48,410 bases of DNA from Clostridia bacterium (GTDB lineage Bacteria > Bacillota > Clostridia > TANB77 > CAG-508). The DNA is taken from NCBI GenBank assembly GCA_022793905.1, contig JAAWDU010000063.1:1-48410 (forward strand). Direction: 5' to 3'. How positions within the stretch are numbered: the stretch's first letter is position 1; each line of letters opens with the position of its first letter. Both the position numbers and the translations under genes were made by a program. Positions 1 to 10,154 of this stretch are shown piece by piece. A model generated the notes under the pieces. It did no database searches and had not been told where the DNA came from. It worked only from the letters and a program-made list of their open reading frames with translations.

Positions 1-21
1 ATCATTAGTTTTAACTTTTTA

Positions 22-40
22 GGAGGCACTTGCCTCTATT
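22..40 (+). terminator. Probable rho-independent terminator at the left edge
   Basis: A GAGGC/GCCTC stem with a 4-base loop is followed at once by a run of T. It probably ends a gene lying left of the window. It lies inside the 5' end of the open frame of the next feature, which argues that that frame is a fragment without its own start. Confidence 0.5.
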
Positions 41-928
41 TTTTTATTCAAAAAGCATGAAAAATACATATAAATATGATTATAGGCTCCAAAATGGAAC
101 ATGGACGAATGCAAAATATTCAAATAGCAGTTTCACAGGATTATCAGATGGAAAAACATACGAATTAAGAGTAACAGTAACCGACCGGCGCAGGCAGAAC
201 AAACTCCGCCACCACAACTGCTACAACAAAAGTAGCAAATACTCCGCCTTATAACCTAACAACATGGTGTAGTAGTAAAACTACAACAAGCATGACAATA
301 AGTGCAAGAGCTTATGATAATGACACACCAACTCAAACACTAACATATAAACTATACTGGGGAAATAGCACAACAGCAATGGATACAAAAACAAGTACGA
401 GTGGTAATACGGTAACTTTTACTACAAAAACAGGATTGGCTGAATATACAACACAAACTTATTCTTGGAAAGTAGAAGTAACTGATAGCAAAAGTACAGC
501 AATATCTAAAAATAGTAGCGATAGAACGTACTGCTCTGGTAGAAGTCAATACTGTTCAGGTGGAATTTTTTCTCCTTGTTCAGTTTGTAAGGGAGTTGGA
601 ATAGTGCATCGTGAACATACTGATAGTTATATTGACCTTGGAAATGCTTTGGGTTCAGTTCAAGTATATTGTTCACTATGCGCTGAATCACACGAAGGTC
701 CGTGCCATTGGTTAAGTTGCAGAAGATGTGGAGCTTCGCTAGGTCGCTCAGCATGGGTCACATGCCCGTCATTACGGCATTACTTATTATGCTCCATACG
801 TTCTAAATGATGGGGCACCTTGTCGAGGCTGTGCTGGTGCAGGTTATACGAACACGTGCCAGCATGAACCTTCACATTCTTCAGAAGCTTATTGGTGTAG
901 ACATAATAATAACGGAGTTCAGCACTAG
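30..928 (+). CDS. Startless fragment of a Cys-rich, beta-sandwich surface protein (copy A)
   Basis: The open frame begins just after stops at 6-8 and 12-14. The TTG at 30 has AGGAGG only 3 bases away and the ATG at 57 has no ribosome site, so this is probably a 5'-truncated copy. Read with CGG+1 at 186 and 775 it gives about 300 residues: two Thr/Ser-rich repeats of fibronectin/cadherin-like character (for example GLSDGKTYELRVTVTD), then a Cys-rich tail with several CxxC pairs (CSVC, CSLC, CRRC, CRGC), probably metal- or disulfide-stabilised. It ends NNNGVQH. A diverged paralog faces it on the other strand (1164-2029). The family is not recognised; extracellular adhesin or pilin-associated function is only a guess. 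Without the shifts the frame breaks in the middle of homologous sequence. Confidence 0.6.
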
Positions 929-1071
929 AGCTTATTTTATAGTGTTTAATTGTACTAGTACTTAAAAAAGAAAATTATATAACAAGTAGATATAACTGCT
1001 GTAACAAATATTTAGTAGTGAATAAAAATAATCTGAAACAATAAACTAAAAAATAATAATGATACAATAAG

Positions 1072-1104
1072 AGCCTAGTAAAACTAATTCGTTTGTACTA
1101 GGCT
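1072..1104. terminator. Bidirectional hairpin between the two facing paralogs
   Basis: A 9-bp perfect stem (AGCCTAGTA/TACTAGGCT) with a 15-base loop lies between the two converging genes. There is no strong T run, so termination is likely but not certain. The rest of 929-1163 shows no gene. Confidence 0.45.
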
Positions 1105-1163
1105 AATATAAATTACATCGTTTACTAGCATTTCTTATTCAACTATGAGATAAATCTGGGCAT

Positions 1164-2029
1164 CTAATGTTGAAAACCGGTTCCCATTGTGTTCACAATA
1201 ATAATGAGCAATGGTTCTCTTATAACCACAAGGACAATCTGTGTTTATGGCTTCACCCGCCTGATGACATATGCCACAAACACGCTGATCCGATAGTAGT
1301 GTTTTTGGGTACTCGTATCCACAGATTCCACAATAGTGTTGAAATAACATCTGACTATGTAACCACTTACCACAAGTTGAGCAACTTAGAGTGACAGTAG
1401 GTACATTTTGGATAGAATTGGCGCAACCACGACATTTATAAATGTTACCATATGTTGTTTCGCTATCTGTTCCGACTCGAAAAGCAAGAAGGACAAACGA
1501 GTGAAGAGTTGTGGTTTGTGCATTCCTGAGATGGCCCTTTACAATAGTATGTTTTCCCTGAACAATAAGTTCTATCACTTCCCGAACCTGATATACTTGC
1601 ATTGTTACTATCTTTTACTGTAACAGTCCATGAATATGTTGTATATTCACTCAATCCAGAAACTGCACTAAAAGTAACATAGTTTCCACTTGTTCCAGTT
1701 GCTGTTCTAGTTTGTCCATTTAATGATAATGTGTAGGTTAATGTTTGCTTCGGATTATCGTTATCATATGCTCTTGCCCTTACTGTCAACGAATTTGTAG
1801 TTCTACTGCTTAGGTCTGTTGTTAGGCTATAAGGTGGAGTATTTGCTACTTTTGTTGTGACAGTTGTTGTAGCAGAATTAGTTCTGCCAGCATTGTCTGT
1901 TACAGTTACTCGTAGTTCATATGTTTTTCCATCTGATAGACCTGTGAAATTTCCATTTGAATATTTTGCCGTTGCCCAGCTTCCATTTTGGAGCCTATAA
2001 TCATATTTATAGGAAGATTTTTTATAATT
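1164..2029 (-). CDS. Startless fragment of the same Cys-rich surface protein family (copy B)
   Basis: The frame is open from a stop at 2030-2032 downwards, with no plausible start codon or ribosome site near the 5' end, so this is again a 5'-truncated copy. With CGG+1 at 1474 and 1179 it reads as about 287 residues. The N-terminal half is closely similar to copy A (shared YKYDYRLQNG, then RVTVTD, RARAYDND, GLSEYTT, SDRTYCSG). The C-terminal half carries zinc-ribbon-like pairs (CRGC, CSTC, CGIC, CGIC, CPC). With the second shift it ends GNGFQH, matching copy A's NNGVQH end; without it the frame runs on to 1135 with unrelated residues. Function unknown. Confidence 0.6.
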
Positions 2030-2223
2030 TTATGGGATAGGATAGATTTGGATTTTTTTGAAATGAATAGAGGAGAAAATCACTTAAAAAAATATATAAA
2101 AATAAAGGCGTACTTTTTTAGTGCTCCTTTAACTCAGAGTATTATCAAAAATTCCAGCGATTTCTCACTGAAATTTTTGCTTTCGGTTTCCTATTTTATG
2201 ACACCCTCTAATTATAAATCAGT

Positions 2224-2266
2224 TTTTTTCTTTTGTTATCTTAGTGTAAGATAACAAAAGAAAAAA
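2224..2266. terminator. Long perfect inverted repeat, terminator-like
   Basis: Two 19-base arms (TTTTTTCTTTTGTTATCTT and its complement) flank a 5-base loop AGTGT. With poly-T or poly-A on both sides it could terminate transcription in either direction, most simply for the XRE gene just to the right, which is read leftwards. The stretch 2033-2292 otherwise has no convincing gene. Confidence 0.6.
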
Positions 2267-2292
2267 GTGAAAATTGTAAAAAACGCCTATAG

Positions 2293-2556
2293 CTATGTAA
2301 TATTTAATTTTGATGTTGTAATTGACAGAAGCTCACTTATTGATATATCAAAAACTTCTGCTAAAAATATTAGTTCAAAATCTCTTACAATTCTTCTATT
2401 TACTTCAATTCTTTGAATATCATTTTTAGTAAAAGGAAGACCTAATAAGTTTAATTTTAGAGCAAGTTTTTCTTGAGACCAATTGTTTTGAAGCCTATAT
2501 TTTCTAATGTTTTTACTGACAATGTTAAATTTACCGTGTACTTTCCTAATAGACAT
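2293..2556 (-). CDS. XRE-family helix-turn-helix regulator (copy 1)
   Basis: An 87-residue protein. Residues about 15-45 form a Cro/CI-type helix-turn-helix (NIRKYRLQNNWSQEKLALKL), followed by a helix with NDIQRIE typical of XRE proteins, and a C-terminal region resembling the dimerisation end of short regulators (FDISISELL). The start has a good AGGAGG site. A paralog with the same layout sits at 45559-45825 (shared GKxNIVxKNI, NWSQ, KNDIQ), so the two regulators nearly bracket the window. Single-domain DNA-binding protein; targets unknown. Confidence 0.85.
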   Translation of the reverse strand: MSIRKVHGKFNIVSKNIRKYRLQNNWSQEKLALKLNLLGLPFTKNDIQRIEVNRRIVRDFELIFLAEVFDISISELLSITTSKLNIT

Positions 2557-2645
2557 AAAATTACCTCCTTGCTATGTTTTCTATAAAAATTATAAACAAA
2601 ATTAAATAAAAAAATAACTGTGGTCCTCAAGGTATGCTTGTCCTC

Positions 2646-2674
2646 TTGACTTACCTCAGAAACTGCAATATAAT
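2646..2674 (+). promoter_or_regulatory. Sigma-A type promoter of the MoxR operon
   Basis: TTGACT, 17-base spacer, TATAAT. It lies 36 bases before the MoxR start, with AGAGGAAAG as ribosome site. Confidence 0.8.
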
Positions 2675-2710
2675 AGTAATATAACTAACTACGAATGAGA
2701 GGAAAGAAAC

Positions 2711-3710
2711 ATGGATTTTAATTTAGGAAGCAATAAAATAACTGACTCAGAATTAATGACCTGTAATGAGATAATAAGATTACTTATGAAATACTATAGT
2801 GATAGAATAGTAGGGCAAGAAAAACTGGGAAAAGCACTATTAATTACATTAATGACGAATAATCATATTTTGCTAGAATCAGTTCCAGGACTTGCTAAAA
2901 CAACAGCAGCAAAAGTAATGACAGATGCAGTATGTGGAAAATTTTCAAGAATACAATGTACACCAGATTTGCTCCCAAGTGATATAGTTGGAACACAGAT
3001 ATTCAATCAAGCAAATAATACTTTTGAAACAAAACAAGGACCAGTATTTGCAAATTTTGTTTTACTAGATGAAATAAATCGTTCAAGTGCAAAAACACAA
3101 AGTGCAATGCTAGAAGCAATGCAAGAAAGACAAGTTACAATAGGAGGGGCACTATATGCATTACCAGAAATATTTATGGTAATTGCAACTCAAAATCCAA
3201 TAGAACAAGAAGGAACATATTTACTTGCAGAAGCACAACTAGATAGATTTCTTCTAAAAGAAAAGCTAAATTATCCAGGAATAATAGAAGAAATTGAAAT
3301 TTTGAATAGAATAGAAAATAATATCTTTTTAGATACGCAAGCAATTTTACCATTAAAAGAAATAATATTTTTGCAAGATGTTACAAAAGATGTATATCTA
3401 TCAAATGCAATGAAAGAATATATTGTAAAACTAGTACAAGCAACAAGAGAACCAGAAAAGATAATTTCAAAAGAATTAGCTAGTTACATAACTTTAGGGT
3501 CAAGTACAAGAGGAGCAATAGCCTTTATGGAAGCATCAAAGGCATTAGCATTAATTAATCGGAAGGACATATGTAACACCAGATGATATTAAAGAACTAA
3601 AGTATAGTGTTTTAAGACACAGAATAGAGTTAAATTATTCAGCAATAGCAGATGGAGTTTCAGTTGAAACTATAATAGATGCAATAACAAAAGAGGTTGA
3701 AGTTCCATGA
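2711..3710 (+). CDS. MoxR-family AAA+ ATPase
   Basis: A 332-residue AAA+ ATPase of the MoxR/RavA group, thought to act as a chaperone with VWA-domain partners. Visible motifs are the P-loop VPGLAKTT (about residue 59), Walker B FVLLDEINR, sensor 1 IATQNP and the arginine-finger region AQLDRF. The frame breaks at LIN and resumes as GRTYVTPDDI only when the C of an in-frame CGG at 3560 is skipped; this restores the C-terminal lid domain. The gene overlaps the next by ATGA and opens a co-directional operon with DUF58 and VWA genes, the classical moxR context. Confidence 0.92.
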
Positions 3711-4583
3711 AAATGAAATATATAACTAAAATCAAAGCTAATGTAATGATATACTCAAATAAGAAGGTAGAAAATCTTTTAAATGGAAACTATAACTCAA
3801 TATTTAAAGGAAGAAGTCAGAATTTTGAAGATTTAAGAGAATATGTTGCACGGAGACAATATAAAAGATATAGACTGGAAAGCTTCTGCAAGAACTAATT
3901 CAACACTTGTGAAACAGTATAAGGCAGAAAAGAAACATAATGTATTATTAGTATTAGATACAGGAAAAAAGATGCTTGCAGATACTGAAAAAGCAGAAAA
4001 CAAAAAAGAGGTTGCACTTATGTCAGCAGGAGTAGTTGCATATATCGCAAGTAAAAATGAAGATTATGTGGGAACTATTTATAATAGCAAAAATGGAATT
4101 CAATATTTCCCATTTAAACAAGGATTTGCAAATGTTGAAAAGATTTTGACATGCTATGAAAAAAATATAGATGGTACAGAGAAGTCTGATTTAGAAAAAT
4201 CATTAGATTACATAATTAAAAACATAAACAGAAAAATGATAATTTTTGTTGTTACAGATTTATCTGGAATGGAGAGTATAAGTGAAAATACTTTAAAGAA
4301 ACTTTCAATAGCTCATAATATGCTATTTATAAATATAGGAGATGCATATATGACAGGTAAAAAAGTATTTGACTTAGAAATTGAGAAATATATTCCAAGG
4401 ACTTTACTTTCTGATAGAAAATTGCATGAACTAGAGAAAAAAGCAAGACAAGAAACGTATGAAAAGTGTATAAATAAATTGAAAAAATTTAGAATTCAAG
4501 CGGAAACGATTGAATGCAATAAAGAAATTGTTATGAAAACAATGGATTTATTAGAAAGGCACAAACATGCAAATATCAGTTAA
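3707..4583 (+). CDS. DUF58 domain protein
   Basis: About 291 residues, the partner that usually follows MoxR. It shows GNYNSIFKGRSQNFEDLREYV, then, after CGG+1 at 3851, the DUF58 hallmark GDNIKDIDWKASARTN and a VWA-like fold (LLVLDTG, FVVTDLSG). No N-terminal membrane segments are visible, so it is probably cytoplasmic or peripheral. It overlaps MoxR by 4 bases and the following gene by 17. Without the shift the protein ends after 63 residues. Confidence 0.88.
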
Positions 4584-5037
4584 TTTACAAAGCTATATCT
4601 TAAGCCCTATTGTATATTTAGTTTTGGTGATTCTTGCACTTTTAGGACTTACGATTTATTTTTTAAATTATGAGGAGAAGAAGAAACTAGTAGGAACATC
4701 AAAAATTGAAATAAAAGAAGTTGAGGAAAGAGACAGGAAAAGCATAATTAAAAGGTATCTAAAAAAGATAGATAAGCTTACAAAAAAAGTAGAGAGTGAA
4801 AAGATAGAACTTAGAATAGAGTATCAAAACTTAAGCAAGATTATTAGAAATTTTGTTTATGAGATGACAGATATTAAGGTTCAAAACTATTCACTTCAAG
4901 AAATTAAGGAAACAGATATAAAGGAATTATACGAACTTGTAGAGGAATATTATGTTCCAGAGTTTGCAGAAATGTCTAATAGTGATATTAAGGCTTCAAT
5001 AGAAAAAACTAGAAAGGTAATAGAAAAATGGAATTAA
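4567..5037 (+). CDS. Single-pass membrane protein of the Bat-like operon
   Basis: A 156-residue protein with one transmembrane segment near residues 10-30 (SPIVYLVLVILALLGLTIYF), a Lys/Glu-rich juxtamembrane stretch, and a helical domain ending KVIEKWN. It is nested by overlaps between DUF58 and the first VWA gene, so it is very likely translated with them. The position corresponds to the poorly conserved membrane component often found between DUF58 and BatA; sequence alone does not identify the family. It contains no CGG site. Confidence 0.75.
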   Translation: MQISVNLQSYILSPIVYLVLVILALLGLTIYFLNYEEKKKLVGTSKIEIKEVEERDRKSIIKRYLKKIDKLTKKVESEKIELRIEYQNLSKIIRNFVYEMTDIKVQNYSLQEIKETDIKELYELVEEYYVPEFAEMSNSDIKASIEKTRKVIEKWN

Positions 5038-6053
5038 GATACCCAATTGTATTAATAATAGGGGTAATTTTAATAATAGTTTTAATGTTTGCAAAAAACA
5101 AAAAGAAACTTGAGTATAATGATGGAAAGAAAATTGCAAATACTAAGTATGTAAAAGAATTAGCATATTATAAAAAAGCTATAAAAAAATATAAAATCAT
5201 TACATATATAATGAAAGGATTATATGCTTTAGCAATTCTGATGTCTATAATTCTTATAGCAAGACCTGTAAAATTCAGTGTGAATAATAACCCAAAATAT
5301 AATAGAGATATAATTCTTTGCATAGATACATCAGATTCAATGAATGAACTTAATGAAAAAATTATAGATAATCTAAAGAAAATCATAAAAAATTTAAAAG
5401 GGGAAAGATTTGGAATTAGTATATTTAACACATCTTCTGTGACATTAGTTCCTTTAACTGATGATTATAATTATTTATTAGAAACTTTAGAAAAGTTGCA
5501 GGAAAATCTAAATACAAGAATTGACTACTTAAATAAAGAGATTGCCTATTCTGATAGAGTTTATGAAGCAACTGAATATTTACAAGCTGGAACTACTGTG
5601 AATTATGAAACAAGAGGGAGCTCAATAATAGGCGATGGACTTGCTTCTTGTATACGTATTTTTGGAGACCTAGAAGAAGAAAGAACAAGAGTTATTCTTT
5701 TTTCAACTGATAATGAATTATATGGAAAAGAACTTATAACTCTTAAAGAAGCAGGAAAGTTATGTCGTGATAGAGCAATTACAGTGTTTGGAATAGCACC
5801 GAGTACTATAAATCCACAAGATAAGATTTCTTTTGAAGAGGTGGCTTTAGATACTGGAGGAAGCTACTATACAGCAGTAGAAGAATCGAGAGATAGTGTT
5901 TCTGAAATTGTAAATGAAATAGAAAAAAAAGGAAAGAATTTAATTAAAGAACAAAAAAATCCGAACTTTGTAGATAAACCAGAAGTAGTCTTTTCTTTGC
6001 TTAGTACATCTACAATTTGTTTATTTATCTTAAATAAAAAGGTGAATTTATGA
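5028..6053 (+). CDS. BatA-like VWA-domain membrane protein
   Basis: A 341-residue protein with two N-terminal transmembrane helices (residues about 5-22 and 58-78), a von Willebrand A domain with the metal-site motif CIDTSDSM near residue 100, and a C-terminal helix (VVFSLLSTSTICLFIL). This is the BatA arrangement. VWA proteins with MoxR and DUF58 partners are linked to envelope assembly and stress tolerance. It overlaps its neighbours on both sides and needs no frame correction, so it serves as an in-operon control for ordinary reading. Confidence 0.85.
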   Translation: MELRYPIVLIIGVILIIVLMFAKNKKKLEYNDGKKIANTKYVKELAYYKKAIKKYKIITYIMKGLYALAILMSIILIARPVKFSVNNNPKYNRDIILCIDTSDSMNELNEKIIDNLKKIIKNLKGERFGISIFNTSSVTLVPLTDDYNYLLETLEKLQENLNTRIDYLNKEIAYSDRVYEATEYLQAGTTVNYETRGSSIIGDGLASCIRIFGDLEEERTRVILFSTDNELYGKELITLKEAGKLCRDRAITVFGIAPSTINPQDKISFEEVALDTGGSYYTAVEESRDSVSEIVNEIEKKGKNLIKEQKNPNFVDKPEVVFSLLSTSTICLFILNKKVNL

Positions 6054-6998
6054 TTGTTAATCCAATTATACCTATATGGTTAATGCTAATCATATGTACA
6101 GTTCTTATATTCTTAATAGTAAAAAATAAAGAACATAAATTAAAAAGAGTAATCATAGTTACCCTTTTATTTGTGATAAATTTAAGAATAATGTTACCAA
6201 ATGGAAAAAATAGAGAAATTTCTTCAAATTTAGATGTTGTTTTTGTAATTGATAATACAATAAGTATGATTGCAGATGATTATGAAGGGAAAGTATCTAG
6301 GCTAGAAGCTGTAAAAGAAGATATGGAGTTTATTGTAGATAAACTTAATCGGAGCGAGATTTTCAGTTATTACTTTTGATGATAATTCAAATATAGAAGT
6401 ACCCTTAACTAAAGATATAGCTATTACAAAACAGGCACTTAATACCATGCAAGTTGCAGATAGATTTTATGCAAAAGGAAGCACACCTAATATAGTTTTA
6501 GAGGATATGTTAAAAGTTTTAAAATCTTCTAAAGAGAAAGAGCGGAAGAAAAAGAGTGTTATTTTTTGTAAGTGATGGAGAAACAACAAGTGTAGAAACA
6601 CTTAAATCTTTCGCAGAAGTAAAGAAATATATAAATGGAGGAGCAGTTCTTGGGTATGGAACAACTTCGCGGAGGATATATGAAACTTAAATCAGAGTTT
6701 GATAATGAAGAGGTTTTTATTGAAGATAAAACATCTTCTAGTTATAGAAAAGCAATTTCTAAAATTAATGAAGAAAACTTAAAAAAAATTGCAGGAGATA
6801 TTGGAACTAAATATATACATATGACAAATGAAAAAGATAGAAATTTAATGCTAAGTGATATAAAAGAAGAATATGTAAAAGCTGAAGATATGCAAAACAG
6901 TAAACGGTTATAGTGATATTTACTTTATATTTACTTTGCCTCTTTTAATTCTACTTATACATGAATTTGTAATTTATAAAAGAAAGGTATTTTTATGA
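6050..6998 (+). CDS. BatB-like VWA-domain membrane protein
   Basis: Reconstructed to 314 residues using four CGG+1 sites (6350, 6543, 6670, 6905). It has an N-terminal membrane helix, a second one, a VWA domain (VVFVIDNTISM; after the first shifts GARFSVITFDDNS and RVLFFVSDGETT), and a C-terminal helix (YFIFTLPLLILLIHE) that appears only after the fourth shift. The corrected stop makes an ATGA overlap with the next gene, like the other junctions of this operon. In the ordinary reading the gene splits into pieces with no VWA core. Confidence 0.85.
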
Positions 6999-7593
6999 GA
7001 AAAAAATTGATTATTATTATATATGTTATACTAATTATTTTGTTTCTAAATTTTATAATTCAAATTCCTTATGTTATAAAATATAATGCTGGAAATAAAC
7101 TATATAATGAAGGAAAGTATAAAGAGGCAAAGAATGAATACCTTGAGTCACTTAAGTTTTATCCTAAAAAAGAACATGAATGTAAAATAAGGATTAATTT
7201 AGCTTTGAGCATATTAAAAAATATTAGTTTTGGGGATAATGATTATACAAAACTGATAAATTTCAATTCAGCTAGACGGAGTACTTATAGAAAATGATTG
7301 TGCACATGATAAAGATGATATGGGACATAGTGAGGAAGCAGAAAGATTGAAAAAAGATATTGATAGAGAACTTGAAAAACTTAAAGCAAAAATAGATATA
7401 AATACTGGAAGTGATGAACAAAATAATGAAAAAGAAAACAATAAAGAGAGTGAAGAAAATAAAAAAACAGAAGAAAAATTAAACAGACTTGAAAAAATAC
7501 AGGAACAGGGAAGCTTAGAGAGAAAGTCAGATATGGAAAAGTTAGAGCAAAAAAAAGAGGGGTTTAATTATAATCAGCGGAAAGAATTGGTGA
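6995..7593 (+). CDS. TPR-containing membrane protein (BatC-like)
   Basis: About 198 residues with CGG+1 at 7277 and 7578. There is one N-terminal transmembrane helix (IIIIYVILIILFLNFII), then a tetratricopeptide-type repeat (GNKLYNEGKYKEAKNEYLES), then a long charged coiled-coil/low-complexity tail rich in Glu, Lys and Asn. It ends GKNW after the second shift, only five codons before the stop. As the last gene of the moxR-bat group it matches BatC in order and domain content. Confidence 0.75.
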
Positions 7594-7601
7594 GAAGTTA
7601 C

Positions 7602-7630
7602 TTTACAAATTATAAATTTAATTATATAAT
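7602..7630 (+). promoter_or_regulatory. Promoter of the murE cluster
   Basis: TTTACA, 17-base spacer, TATAAT, 66 bases before the murE start, which has TAGGAGGA as ribosome site. Confidence 0.7.
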
Positions 7631-7696
7631 ATTTATTACAAATTTATAAGTATTAAACTTGAGTTATCACATAAATATATTTTAGGAGGAATCTTA

Positions 7697-9176
7697 ATGG
7701 AACTTAAAAAAATTCTACAAGGCATAGATGGAATAAAGGCAAAAGGAGATTTAAGTTTAGATGTAAAAGATATTACAAATGATTCTAGGAAAGTAAATAT
7801 AGGCTCTATGTTTGTTGCAATAAAAGGATTTGATGCAGATGGGCACTCTTTTTTGAAAGATGTAATTGCTAAAAAGCCTAGTGCAATTTTGGTCGAAGAA
7901 GGTGCTGATTTAAAAGAAATTACAAAACTTGAAGATATAACTGTTTTAGTTGTGAAAGATACAAGAAAAGCTCTTTCTATTATAAGTAGCAATTTTTATG
8001 ATAATCCTGCAAAAAAACTAAAAATAATTGGAGTAACAGGAACAAAGGGGAAAACAACAACGACATATATGATAAAGGAAATGCTTGAAAAGCAAGGAAA
8101 AAAGGTTCGGATTAATTGGAACTATTGCTGTTTATATTAATGGAAAAAAATATGAAGACTCAGTAAGAACTACACCAGAGAGTATAGAACTTCAAAAGAT
8201 TTTTGCAGAAATGGTAAAAGCAGGAACAGAATATGTAGTTATGGAAGTATCGTCTCAAAGCATTAAACTTGATAGAGTATATGGATTAAAGTTTGATATA
8301 GGTGTTTTTACTAATTTTTCAGAAGATCATATTAGTGAAAAAGAACATCCAGATATGGAAGATTACTTTAATTCTAAACTAAAATTATTTGAAATGTGTA
8401 AATTAGGTTTTGTAAATACAGATGATTTAAAAGGATGCAAAGTTGTAAAGCTTGCTAAATGTGGTGTTAAAACATATGGTATTGATAATAGTGCAAATTT
8501 AATTGCAAAAGATATTACAATAACAAATACTTACGCAGATTTCAAAGTGAAAATGAGAGATAAAAATGAAAGAGTAAAGGTTCGGAATTCCACGGAAGGT
8601 TTAGTGTATATAACGCATTGGCAACAATAAGTATAGGACTTGAATTAGGTCTTGATATAGAAAAAATAAAAGAAGCTTTGCTTGAAGTTAGAGTTCCACG
8701 GAAGGTCAGAGCTTGTTCAGAATAAGCTTGAACTAAATATTATGATAGACTATGCACATTCGCCAGAAAGCTTAGAAAATATTTTGTCAGCAGTAAAAGA
8801 ATATACTCCACGGTAAAGTTATATCTGTATTTGGTTGTGGGCGGAGATAGAGACCCGGGAAAAAGACCTACAATGGGAGAGATTTCTCGGAAGAATTGCA
8901 AGTTATACAATTGTGACATCTGACAATCCAAGAACAGAAGAACCAGAAAAAATAGTAAAACAAATTGAGGAAGGAATAAAAAAGACAAATGGGAAATATG
9001 AATGTATAGTAGATAGAAGAGAAGCTATAAAAAAAGCAATAGAAATGGCAAATAAAAGGGACTTAATAGTTCTTGCAGGAAAAGGACATGAGCCATATCA
9101 AGAAATAAATCACAAGACATATCCTTTTGATGAAAGAGTAATCGTAAGAGAAATAATTGAAGAAATGGGGAAATAA
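7697..9176 (+). CDS. murE: UDP-MurNAc-tripeptide synthetase (meso-DAP adding)
   Basis: Adds the third amino acid of the peptidoglycan stem in the cytoplasm. Reconstructed length is 490 residues, the normal MurE size, with seven CGG+1 sites at 8108, 8583, 8593, 8699, 8811, 8842 and 8888. Motifs: ATP loop GVTGTKGKTTT, then VGLIGTIAV across the first shift, RTTPES, MEVSSQS, VGIPGRFSVYNALAT across the second and third, VPGRSE, IDYAHSPES, GCGGDRDPGKRP, SDNPR and the C-terminal AGKGHEPYQ. The DNPR motif indicates meso-diaminopimelate as substrate. Read conventionally the gene is in pieces, each ending a few codons after a CGG. Confidence 0.95.
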
Positions 9177-9178
9177 TA

Positions 9179-10133
9179 ATGAACCTGCAAATAAAAATTG
9201 TGACCATCAGCTTTGGTATTTCAATAATTACAGCCCTCTTTGTACTTCCCATACTAAAAAAACTAAAAGTACGGACAAATCGAAAGAGAATGCGGACCTC
9301 GTACTCATTTAATAAAACAAGGTACTCCAACAATGGGGGGAATTGTAATAATGATTACAATGATAATTGGAGCGATACTTTTATATAGTTCTAATAAAGA
9401 AATCTTACCATTATCACTTGCAATATTAGGTTTTGGAGTTGTTGGTTTCGTAGATGATTTTAAAAAACTAATTTTAAAAGATACAAAAGGTTTAAAACCT
9501 GCATATAAGATAGTTCGGTCTTTTACTCGTATCAGTTGTTTATGCATTATATTTAATAAAAATAGGGGTAGGAACAGGAACGATAATTCCTATATTAAAA
9601 TGGGAAGTGAGTTTGCCAATTTTAATATATATACCATTTGCAATATTTATAATGCTAGCAGGTACAAATGCAGTTAATTTAACAGATGGAATAGATGGAC
9701 TTCGGAGCTTCAATTTCAATGATAATAATCGCATGTCTTTCAGTAATTGCAGCAAAATATAATATTATAGAAATAACTTTGCTAGGAGCTCTTATTTGTG
9801 GAGCTTGCTTAGGATTTTTAATATTTAATTTACACCCAGCGAAGATATTTATGGGAGATACAGGGTCACTATTGCTTCGGAGGAGCAATAGTTGTTATGG
9901 CACTATATTTAAAAGTACCAATTATACTTGTTTTAGCTGCTATAATACCAGTTTTAGAGACAATTTCAGTTATACTTCAAGTTCTTTATTTTAAAAGAAC
10001 AGGAAATAGGATATTTAAAATGACACCAGTTCATCATCATTTTGAATTATCAGGATGGAAAGAAGGGAAAATTGTATCAATTTTTAGTGTAATAACACTT
10101 ATATGTTGTATAATTGCAATTTTTCTAGTTTAA
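9179..10133 (+). CDS. mraY: Phospho-MurNAc-pentapeptide transferase
   Basis: Integral membrane enzyme that makes lipid I from UDP-MurNAc-pentapeptide and undecaprenyl phosphate. Reconstructed to 316 residues with CGG+1 at 9272, 9516, 9703 and 9878. Conserved signatures: VGQIERE and [34 protein letters not shown] (with the third shift inside it), [14 protein letters not shown] (fourth shift) and [13 protein letters not shown]. About ten hydrophobic helices are visible. It starts 3 bases after murE. A CGG at 9293 spans TGC GGA and correctly causes no shift. Confidence 0.95.
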
Positions 10134-10154
10134 ATCATAATAGGGAGGAAAAGA

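Noticed and set aside
30-2029. Facing gene copies as a transposon
   Set aside because: No transposase, no target duplication and no terminal repeats beyond the coding similarity were seen.
1988-2254. Plus-strand open frame at 1988-2254
   Set aside because: It overlaps the 5' end of copy B in antisense, has no ribosome site and no recognisable protein character.
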